Shown here one piece after another: positions 54,517 through 64,000 of a DNA stretch of 64,000 nt. Location: assembly GCA_907164885.2 (NCBI GenBank), contig OU015493.1, positions 220,368,781 to 220,432,780 of the forward strand, in the 5' to 3' direction. Source of the stretch: Dolomedes plantarius (lineage: Eukaryota; Arthropoda; Arachnida; Araneae; Dolomedidae). A program made the position numbers and the translations under genes. Numbering within the stretch: the first letter of the stretch is position 1; each line of letters starts with the position of its first letter. Below the pieces are notes generated by a model. That model did not search any database, was not told where the DNA came from, and saw nothing but the letters and a program-made list of their open reading frames with translations.

Positions 54517-57500
54517 CTAGTCTCAGGCCTTTCGAAAAGCATTCGATATCGAGATTCTCCCCCTTCGAGATGCAGTGCATCTAGAAGGGTGTTCTCGTTC
54601 TCAAGCAAAATTCGTAGTCCCAGGCACCTTTTCCGAAGGCAGTGAGAAAGCTTTCACCGGTTGAATTCTGGATAAGCACCACCCACTAGCTGCTACGTTT
54701 TTTCTGATAATGATAAACGATAAGTCAATAACTTTGCTTTATTTTTCTGTAATTTCTATATCGTTACTATGGGAACAATAAATCGCTATGTCTCGGAAAA
54801 GCATACAAGTGACTGCAAAAAAACAGCAATTTGAATTATTTCGTTACACATTTGTTTAATTTTAATTTTATACATAAGTGAGCATTTATATAGAAGAGGA
54901 TGAAAAATTGATATTAAATTAAATCTGACCAAAAGAAATTGAATAACTAGCAAAAAAATTATATTTAATAGGTAGATACAAAGTTAATAAAAAAGGTTAA
55001 AATAAACAAAATAAATTTATATATAAAAATTTTATTCATGTGTGTATACATAGATGAATACATTTTTCCCATATGCATGTGTGTGTGTGAAAGTAGGTAT
55101 TTTTAAGTGTATTTACATATATTCATACATAAATTAAATAAAAGAAGAACTATAATTTTTTTTAGTTTTATGTACTCATCACAGTGATATTTCAAACTTT
55201 GTATGTCAAACAATAATGTTAAGATAAAACTTCTTCAGGATTGCAAGCATAATTAAAAAGTTCCCTTTTATAATGGACTTTCTAAGGGGGTCCGCGGAAT
55301 AAGCAGTATCTATCCCCTTGATTAAAACCTGTGTCTTTAACTAGATGTAATAAATTAAGATATAATAAAACATAGACTGACAGGTAAATAACAAAACATT
55401 AATTTTTAATAATTTATTTATTCTCTTTAGATACTAAAAACAGAAAATATAGAGATCTGTGTGCATTTATGTTGAAATATATAAATTAAAGCTAAATATG
55501 TGTAAAATTTTCATTGTTATCCTTAAATATGATCAAGAAAACTGATATTGCATACAAATAGAGGGTAATGCTAGCTACCTTTACGGTACCCCCTTAAATG
55601 AATGGCCAGCAGTGTATAATTTGTATGGATTTATTTCCAAAAAATTGCCATATATAACAACAACATACAATCTAAATATTATGTATTTCAAACTACTACA
55701 GCAACGGGGAAATGTAATCAAGATAGTAATTATTTGTAAGCTTTTACTAGATACAAAACTTTCAAGGGCAAAAAAAACGAAAGCTTGCCTTATTGAAAGA
55801 AAATTTACACAGGTATATTAATTCTCCTATAACTTGACATTGATTGGTTAAATGACAATAGAAAAGCAAAATAGAGAACAGAATTTTTACTATAATCCCT
55901 GTTAAGCATGTTCATAGTTCAACACACGAGTTTCTTAAAACTTTTAACATGATATAATCTATTAACATCATACAGTAACTCTTAAAGTATTTCATCCTAC
56001 AGCTTTCTTTAATCATGAAATTGATGAAATTGCCAGCAAGATTAAAACCTCAAGACAGAAAATTATTTAATTCTGTTTTTAAAGTTTACACCCAACTAGC
56101 AGAATAGATAAATTTTCAACTAAGGTCCTTTCATGACCAAGTATCAAAGTGAAGAAGCATAAAATAGCAATCAATATTACAATATGGGAAGAAATTATTG
56201 ATTACAATTTTTTAAACATCACAACAATAGCATATTTAAAAGGTTTTAGACATTTTAAGCAACATTAACACACAAAAGGATCAACAACATAAAAAGCTAA
56301 TTATACATTTGATATTTTTATATCTATTAGCACAGTTATACAATCAAATGTTAACTTTTTCAGACATTTATCAATTATAAACTTAAACAAGATATTTATA
56401 AATAGTATTTTCTTCATATGCATAACAGCGTAATGTAAATTACATGTAATCCATGTTTATCATCCTTCTGTTTAAAGTCCAGAAATACATTAAGTAACAT
56501 CTGAAAATTTAGAATAATAAAACTTAGCAAAAATAAACATAAGATTAGAAAAAAAACTGTATGAAAAAAAAAGCCTTAAAATATGTAACTTTCTTGTTTG
56601 AGCAAGAGAAACATTTCATGTTTTTAATACATTGTGCATTATTTCAACTAACTTTCATATTCTAAAACAGCCATAATTCACATGGGAATTATGAAGATCA
56701 TGAATTTTTAAAAACAGATATTGTACAAGTGAAGCTATTAATTAATTTGAAATGTACATAATAACTTCAGGCAATTTATTAGTAATCTGATACACTTAAT
56801 ATTAAATTCCAAAAGGTAGATCTATACACAATAATTTTAGTATTTAATCTTTCGTAATTTTTGGTTAAAAGGTTAAGATCAATCAATCAACTTTCTTAAA
56901 GCTTACTTTAGTCAATAATATCACATTCTGTGTACTTTAGCCTGCCTATTTCACAACAATTGTAAATTTAAAATTGAAGGCATGGGCATTTTAAATTGTC
57001 TCTTTCTTCACTCCTTCATATAACAAAACATAGTTGATTCTGTTAAGTAAACCAATCTGAGTATTTTCTGCTATATTTATTTAAAATCCAATACATACAT
57101 TCAATTCAGTGTCTTAACAGTGAACAATTTATGTATTTCTTTACAAATTAAATTCGTAACAATCTTAGTATAATATTACTTTAGATTATTAATATTACTT
57201 TAGATTAGATTAATTTATTTTTCAAATATGATGAAATATAACTTAATGTAACGAAAGAGATGTTTTATATAGAGACCAAAAACACTACTTTCAAGAAAAC
57301 AGTTTCCTCTAAAGAAAATTTCCATGCATTTAATACATTATTAAAGGCATTTCATCAATCAAATAAGTTTACTTATTACTAAAATGTGTAACCAGAGCCT
57401 TTTATTTCTCTTAATTACAAAAATGAGCGTACTTCCATGTGAACACAATCAACACGAAATCGGCGGCCATCTTAAACTCAAAAGCGAAGTACATTCTCCC

Positions 57501-57675
57501 CGATTCAAGTTTGGTGGAAAGTTTTACCCGCTAAGTGAGATATACGAAGTGAGTTTTGCTCCCAAGAAATGGCCTGAGACTACCGATTTTCTCCTACATT
57601 GCGAGAATGCCCTCATCGTGATGTCATTTCTGACATTTCTCGATAGCGAGTTCTTTTCGAAAGGCCTGAGACTAG
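54517..57675. repeat. widely spaced inverted repeat, possible ends of a 3.2 kb element
   Basis: CTAGTCTCAGGCCTTTCGAA at 54517 is repeated, inverted, at 57653-57675, and the match continues weakly over about 38 bp. The interior has no coding frame. A further GGCCTGAGACTA lies at 57577. No clear target duplication. It could be the ends of a non-autonomous DNA element or two copies of one short repeat. Confidence 0.35.
55282..55596. repeat. possible MITE
   Basis: TAAGGGGGT at the left and its inverse ACCCCCTTA at the right bound about 315 bp. The inverted match is only 9 bp, with weak similarity beyond. Tentative. Confidence 0.22.
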
Positions 57676-57699
57676 GCCCGTTTGTTTTTTAAAGATGTA

Positions 57700-58467
57700 C
57701 TTTGAAGCAGTAGCCTTTTGGCTCTTTTGTAGTTGTTTAGGTGTAAATAAAGAAAAGGCGCTCATCAACGAAAGGAGTGTCCCCGTAAATGTAATAGTAA
57801 ATGTAAGTACATTTTTAATTGTTTGAATATTAAATTCTATGCATAATTCTTCACGTAAATCATAGACCATACTTAAACATAATAGAAATTTGAATACTTG
57901 TAACGAAATATTTACTATTGTTTAAATTTGGAACCGTTGTGTAACGACATCCGCGTAAGCTATTGCATGTGTAACATGTAACTCATACATGACAAATGAC
58001 TGTTTATAATTGTTCATATGATGAAAATAGGTTTTTGATGTCAAATTTTACATGGGTGTGTGTGTGTGTGCGCGCGCGTGTGCATGTATGTAATATGTAA
58101 AAATTATGTATTAAAATTATTTTTACATTACAGAATAATCGCATCATAGAAAACTCTTAATTTAATGTAAATTTAATCAAGATATAAGTTTTAAGAATTT
58201 AAAAAACAAGAATACGATTTCAGGACTTCTAAAAGTAATTTTCGACATCTACCTTTATAAGAGAAACACACAGATCTTAATATCCACAACAAAAAAAAAT
58301 CAGGCTAACTACTATTTTTAGTATAGATAGTTATAGGTTGTGTGTTACTGTAATACGTTTTCTACGAGTTTCATTAATAACTCATCAATATTTAAAAGCA
58401 GTTTAGAACCACTCAATTAAAATGTAAAAAATACAGTTTTTTTCCATGTAATGCTACACGTAGTATA
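57700..58467. other. no gene recognised; (TG)n(CG)n tract
   Basis: AT-rich; TG/CG dinucleotides at about 58054-58088. Confidence 0.5.
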
Positions 58468-58472
58468 AGTAT

Positions 58473-59103
58473 TGTTACGAATTTTGTAAATTAATGTATG
58501 TCTTTAGCTTAAATTACCTTTCGAATTGTTATTCTGCATGTAAAATAATGTATTATTATCGTTTGTTATAAGTAAATAGTCTTATTAGCTAAATTTCTGC
58601 AGTGCCATGCATTTAACATAGCGTTTTTATGGTATCTCGCCAAATTGACGAGATATTGGCTTGTTGATGACGTTTTTCACGACTAAGTTTTTGGCATGAA
58701 GTTCGACGACTTTTCCATACCAGGTATTTTCTGGAACATTCTTGAAATCCCCAGACTCTCGAGAAGCTATAAATACAGCCTCCATTCGGGGTTCTGCAGT
58801 AGAGTTCAGATTTCAGTTTTGAATTGTGTTTCGAGCCTGTCAAAAGCGCCGCTTTTAGCTGTGAGATTTTCTTCGGAGAATTGCTGAGATTTATGCCGTG
58901 ATACATGCGACTTCGTACCGCTTTGTACTTGCGTTGACTTTTTCCGTACTTCTGTGAACTAGAGATTGTGTTAGAAGCACTTTAGTCAGTTTCTGACGAT
59001 CTATAAGCTGTAGTATTTCGACTACCTGTAAATAAATCTTTGATTTTATTCTGTCTTATTCAATGTCCATTCAATCGCGGAACCAGAACTGGGAATTCGT
59101 AGG
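58473..59103 (+). repeat. solo LTR with 5-bp target duplication
   Basis: Starts TGTTACGAATTTTGTAAA, a common Gypsy LTR start. A TATA box (TATAAATA, 58768-58775) and poly(A) signal (AATAAA, 59031-59036) stand in the right order for the plus strand. AGTAT flanks both sides (58468-58472 and 59104-59108). The right end reads GAATTCGTAGG where CGTAACA would be expected, so the last bases are mutated. 631 bp; no internal region remains. Confidence 0.72.
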
Positions 59104-59111
59104 AGTATGTA

Positions 59112-60136
59112 CACTGCTGGCCACTGTAAATGCAACACCCTGAAGGAAACATGCAAATAACATGAAATTTACAACATGCATTAGAGGAGATGAGATATGC
59201 AAATGATTAGAATTTCAGCACAGACGCACATCACGCGCGCCTGTGGCGCCACTTCAAATCGCTATTTAAGGCTTGGAGATTTCGACGATTTCAAGTTCGA
59301 CAACTGTGTTTTTCTTGTGGTTTTTTCAAAAAAACGATCAATTATGCCCCGTCGAAAACAGCGATCATCTTTTGATCAAGTATCCGAGTTCGACAGAGGA
59401 AGGATAGTGGCCTACCGAGATTGTGGATTATTTTTCAGGGAAATCGGTAGTCGTGTTGGACGAAACCAAACAACTGTAATGCGGATATGTGATCGTTGGA
59501 TTCAGGAGGGTACGACGGACCGGCGTGTTCGATCGCATCCACCTCAGCGCACCACTTCACGTGATGACAGGCAAATTGTGCGCATGGCAGTGACAGATCG
59601 CTCAGTCACATCACGAACTATAGCACAGCACATCTCCGAGGTGTTGGAGCCAGTTGTCCTTCCTTGCCTTCAGGGCTTGCCCACAGCCATATTTCAACAG
59701 GATAATGCGCGACCACACGTGACACGCATTGTCCAACGGTTCTTCGTCAATCGCCAGATTGAATTGCTTCCCTGACCGAATCGCTCTCCGGATCTTTCGC
59801 CGATAGAAAACATGTGGTCCATGGTTGCTCTACGATTGACCCAGATTCCATCCCCAACTGACACAGCAGATCAACTTTGGCAACGTGTGGAAGCTGCTTG
59901 GTCTGCTGTACCCCAAGAACTCATCCAAAGTCTCTTTGAATCAATGCCGAGGCGTGTGGCAGCGGTGATCTCCAACAATGGCGGCTACTCTGGCTACTGA
60001 TTTTGGCAGGAACCACACTTCACAGAAGTCTATAAATTTAATCATTTGATACTTGGTCAACATGTTATCTACAAAATAAATTTTGTTGTGATATCTCTTG
60101 TCTTTCTTGGTGTTGCAATTTGGGTGGCCAGCAGTG
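59112..60136 (+). mobile_element. Tc1-c, internally deleted Tc1 element
   Basis: Inverted ends CACTGCTGGCCACTGTAAAT and, from the right, CACTGCTGGCCACCCAAATT. TA at 59110-59111 and 60137-60138. 1025 bp, a different Tc1 family from Tc1-a and Tc1-b. It starts only three bases after the AGTAT of the solo LTR. Confidence 0.92.
59344..60000 (+). pseudogene. Tc1 transposase with internal deletion and one stop
   Basis: ATG at 59344, TGA at 59998-60000. The DNA-binding part (FDRGRIVAYRDCGLFFREI, NQTTVMRICDRW) is joined directly to EVLEPVVLPCLQGLP. About 120 residues, including the first catalytic Asp, are missing, but the frame is kept. The second Asp (FQQDNARPH) and the Glu (SPDLSPIENMW) remain, 34 residues apart, with an in-frame TGA (59773-59775) where Trp is usual. 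It cannot catalyse transposition. Confidence 0.9.
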
Positions 60137-60138
60137 TA

Positions 60139-63100
60139 TATCTATTTAAAATATACAGATGATACCAACTGCTGATAGCATTTAATTTTAAACTCTTTTA
60201 GTATGGTCAAATTTAGAAAAATGGATCAACTAAAGGTTGGAATCTGATTTTTTAGAATTAAGCTATACATTACATATAAATATCTTGAAACGGAGGGAAA
60301 TCTATCTAAATAACTTATTCAAAGTTTTATGAATTCCTTTCCTTTTATACGAATAATTACAAGTTTGTAAATTAATTTATTCTCTTATTTTATTACTTTT
60401 AGCTTTATATAAATACCTAAAAAACAGAATGAAATATTCAATGATAATCAGGTAGCTGGCAAAATCAACTTCAATTACTATTTCTGCAGATTGGGGAGGA
60501 GAGTTTAATGGTTTTGAGAATTTTTATAGCTTGTTTAAAGTGAGTACAAATATTTCTGATTTAACATTAAAAAAAAAAAATTGAAGTTTATATATTTTAC
60601 AAATTAATATAATTGTCCTGAGTTATCATTTTAGCTGTATTAAAATGTAAATTATCTATTTTGAGTATAAAAAAAATCATTAAAAATTCGCTTCAGACTA
60701 AATATTTAGGCATTTTACAAAAATTCAGGCTAATGAACTGAAAAAATAAAAGATAAAAAGAATTATTTTAAATGTATGAATTTATTCTAGTTTGGAAGTA
60801 TGGTTTATAAGTTTTAAGGACAACATTTTTAATGTTAAATAGATGAAAGAAGTACTACTGTTCATTGTAATTAAACACAAACAATGACGTCTATATATAT
60901 ATTTTATAGTTTTCAGGATGACGATAGCCAAACAAAGATATCTGGAATAAATCATAAATCACTTACCTGAAACATAGATATATGCGTTTGATTGTGTATG
61001 TCAGTGTTGAAACCGAGTATTTTGAATTTTTCGTTTTGTCAGTAAGTGAGATTTATTCTGCTTTTTCTATTTGTTATTTTGTACTTTGTGTGAATACTGT
61101 ATATATTGATTTTATCATATTCCGCTGTACCAGAACATTTATTTTTAGATAATAACTACCAACATTATTGATAGGATTTTTGACCCGGAAGGGAAATTAC
61201 AGTCACTTCTTGATCGGGTACTCTTCCAGGCGTCTTCTGCATTTTGCACCTTTATAACGAATAAAAATGAATAAAATCCCTAATAATTATCGGAGCTTCA
61301 TCCAGTAAAAGACTGTCATGAAATCATGTATGCAGCAGATACTCATATATTAAAACTATTTCCAAGCGTAACATTTGCTTTAAAAAAAATTATTTCAGTT
61401 TAATTCTTAACTGCAGAAGAAAAATATTTTTGATAGCGGAAAAGAGTATTTGATGTTTTTAGGAAATTGAATAGCCTCTGAAATGAAGGGTAAGAGTTTG
61501 TAACGGGACAAAAAATAATTTGCTCTAGGCTAAATAAAAGTACACATCCATCCCTTTGATCTCTCCCCCAGGAGCAAGTTTTTATGTCGGTCCTTTCCTG
61601 TTCTGAATGATACCGAGGGATTCAGAATATTCAAATCGGGGAGATTCATTGAGCTGGCCCCTACTTTCTATTTTCGGCATGAAATAATATTTTTTTAAAT
61701 TTTTTATTTTATTTATTTTTTTTAGAGAGAGAGAGAGAGAGGAGAAATACACAGCGCATAGAGCGCAGTGGTGTTTTACTAAGTGAGGGTTATCTCGCTT
61801 TGCCTGCATTTCAAAAGATTTGGGCTTTTCTTTTTCATGGAGAATTTACCCAAGTAGCTTTAACTTTCTCGGAAACCAGCCTCTCCGTGGCAGATAAAAT
61901 GGTCATTTCAATAAAGCAAAGGGAGCACAAATATTTGTTCTTCATATAGAGAATGAGACAGTAGATTTATACAAATATTTAATTACGTGAAGTCAGAATT
62001 ATTTCAAATGATATTCTTTTTATCGCGTGTTGCATTTGCAGTTTATGCGGTGGATCAGTTGAGCTCCCAGAACATCGGGCTCAACGTAAATAGACGGAGC
62101 CGAACCCATATGGGAGGCGGCAGGGCGACCGCCTCAGGGCCGAACTGAAAGAGGAGCCAAAATGAGACAAAGTAAATATACGAAATTCTGAGCGAACAAC
62201 GAACAAATACTAGATAGTAGGCTATTTTTTATAAACTGCTGAATTTGAGATCACGAGAAATAATTTTTGAATGTATATTTCCAATTGTTGTTGTAGCTCT
62301 AAGAATTCGACTAACACTGCTTGAAACTGTAGCTCAGCGCAATTTTTCTAAAATGAAAATTTTAGAAAAGTATCTACTAACAATAATAATCCAGGAGAGA
62401 TTATAATGCCTAGCAATAGTTTATATTCAAAAAGCAGTGTCTAAAACAATTAATTATAGAAAGGTGATCAAGCTATTTGCTGCCATAAAGGATCGAAGAA
62501 TGATTCAGTAATTATTTTTACTACATAACTAATTATATTGAAATTTATTTACTTTTTCTGATTGTTTATAATTCTGTTTTTTTAAATTAATAAATTAAAC
62601 TTTTAAATAAATACATATTTATAATTAGTTTATATTCTAAAAGTGGACTATTTTTAATAGAGAAACGTTCATTACTTGAGAGTCTCTCCAAAAATTTAAA
62701 AAAGCACCGTTTTTAAAACTTGCCTCAGACGCCCCAATGGAATATCTGTAAATGGAATTTTTCACACGGTAACTTACTAATTACAGATTAACAAATGCAT
62801 ATATTTGATTTCCTTTTGTTGATATTAAGGAAGGTATTTACCATAATATGCACCTCCCCTGTACCAAGAGCTATCGATCATAGTGAAACTTTTTACTTTG
62901 ACGTTCACACTCAGGCAGACGTTTACTTTTCAAAATTTTATATTTTTCCATAGTTTTTAAAAGGTATTAAATGATTAATGTTAATCGCTACAAAATAAAT
63001 ATCGTTTTTTTAAAAATTCATTTGAAATCGAAAGATTTCGGAAAATATCGTGCAGGTCTGATTTTCAAATGCAGCAATTGCAAATTAAATATCTGCATTA

Positions 63101-63399
63101 ACCAGCCCGTAATTAGAAAATTCAGAGAGAAAAATTCTCCCTCCAAACCAAATGAAAAATATGCGATTTCTAATGATGTGCGACCCTAATTGAAGCATAC
63201 TTCTCGAATGAAAGCTAATAGCATATTTTCGGTGTTAACAAATAGTTTTTTCCGCTTGCAAATGTCTTCCACGGTAACATTTCGTAGTTAACCATCAAAG
63301 TGGCAATTAATATTTTTTTCAGTCTTACATTAAATTCCTGAATTCTTCAAAATAAACTAAAAAAAGGACATGCTTAACAACCGTGATAAATTTACGAAA
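60139..63399. other. no gene recognised
   Basis: AT-rich; (GA)n at 61724-61742. A GC-rich patch at 62050-62160 (GGGAGGCGGCAGGGCGACCG) may be a repeat fragment. No frame matches a known domain. Confidence 0.5.
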
Positions 63400-64000
63400 T
63401 CTATATAAATAAAGCAATTACTATGCCTATCGTGTGACAATTCCGGGTGAACCGGGTTTCCAATATGAAATTCGGCCATATTTAAAAATGTCGAAATAGA
63501 TGTATTTTTTTTTCATGAAAGTACATAAATGTTACATATTTGGAAAGAGCTTTAAAAACTGATAATTTTTTCTGCGTACACTTATTCTGTTACATTAATA
63601 GTTTTAGAGATATTTCAATTCTAAATGCATACTCCACTGAGCATAACGTAAACATAGCGTGATTCTCATTAAAAAATGAATCATTGACAAGATCTATTTT
63701 ACCATCATGTTTTATTTTGCTATTATTGAAGTGTGTATAATGTTTTTCATAGCTTACTATGATTTAAAATATTTTTTTGTATTTTTGGTAACTGAATTGA
63801 TTGCATTCTATTCTTTTGGTTATTTTTTTAATATGTAGTGGCTTTGCTGGTAGCACACTAAATAACTAGTTTTTATTATTTATATTTGTGTTAAATAATT
63901 TTATTTTATAACGCGCATCAATTTTGATTAGCGTTTGCTTGCAGAATGGCAACGATTTTTAAAATTGAGATTTTTACTTTTTAGATTTTAGTGATTTATT
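63400..64000 (+). mobile_element. 5' part of a Helitron, runs off the window
   Basis: Starts TCTATATAAATAAAGC after an A. Its end in the window (ATTTTTACTTTTTAGATTTTA near 63970) resembles segments at about 3066 and 4880 of the Helitron at 2309-5055. The 3' end is outside the window. Confidence 0.4.

Noticed and set aside
55598..55613. GGCCAGCAGTGTA as a lone end of the Tc1-c family
   Set aside because: Only about 13 bases match the end of the Tc1-c inverted repeat and no partner end is near.
57384..57692. 102-codon plus frame as a host gene
   Set aside because: No domain, and its 3' part is one arm of the inverted repeat shared with 54.5 kb.
62050..62160. GC-rich patch as a hAT MITE like 35164-35349
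   Set aside because: No matching ends or 8-bp duplication found.
1..64000. CRISPR array, operons, bacterial promoters or terminators
   Set aside because: Content is clearly eukaryotic; the tandem repeats found are microsatellites, LTR duplications or Helitron units without spacers.

Overview
This is a eukaryotic, AT-rich, repeat-dominated window, most likely from a spider or a related arthropod. That placement is an inference from the mix of elements (Ty3/Gypsy, Tc1, PIF/Harbinger, Helitron, Merlin), long (TA)n tracts and a decayed multi-copy protein family common in arthropods. I see no intact host gene, no rRNA, no intact tRNA and no CRISPR array. Nearly everything recognisable is a transposable element, often nested inside another.

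Layout: (1) 1-10575 is an old Ty3/Gypsy element on the minus strand (Gypsy-1), cut by a Helitron at 2309-5055. (2) 10636-12048 is a full-length Tc1 element between (TA)n tracts. (3) 12121-15054 is a short non-autonomous LTR element. (4) 16114-17660 is a decayed copy of a multi-copy arthropod protein. (5) 18970-19578 is a mariner-like MITE. (6) 19616-27099 is the 3' part of a second Gypsy element (Gypsy-2). (7) 27103-42838 is a PIF/Harbinger element with a TAA target duplication, a split transposase gene and a convergent MADF-type gene. It holds a second Tc1 copy (27616-29027) and a 9.8 kb head-to-tail array of Helitrons (29911-39698). The array itself carries two SINEs, a Merlin derivative, a hAT MITE, a Harbinger-type MITE and another TIR element. 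(8) 43226-49197 is a young Gypsy element (Gypsy-3) whose LTRs differ at one position. (9) 50644-51147 is a Helitron end and 51201-52201 a solo LTR. (10) 52.2-58.4 kb is mostly featureless apart from a widely spaced inverted repeat. (11) 58473-59103 is a second solo LTR, followed by an internally deleted Tc1 copy. (12) 60.1-63.4 kb is featureless, and a Helitron 5' end enters at 63400.

Three observations stand out. The Helitron array sits exactly between an A and a T inside the Harbinger transposase, and the coding frame resumes across it with no target duplication. Gypsy-1 and Gypsy-3 both separate gag from pol by one in-frame UGA at the same place, 17-18 codons before the protease Asp, and in Gypsy-1 the context is UGA CUA. 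Most LTR-element outer ends in the window abut (TA)n microsatellites. All coordinates, frames and repeat comparisons were made by eye; superfamily names rest on recognised motifs, not on database searches.
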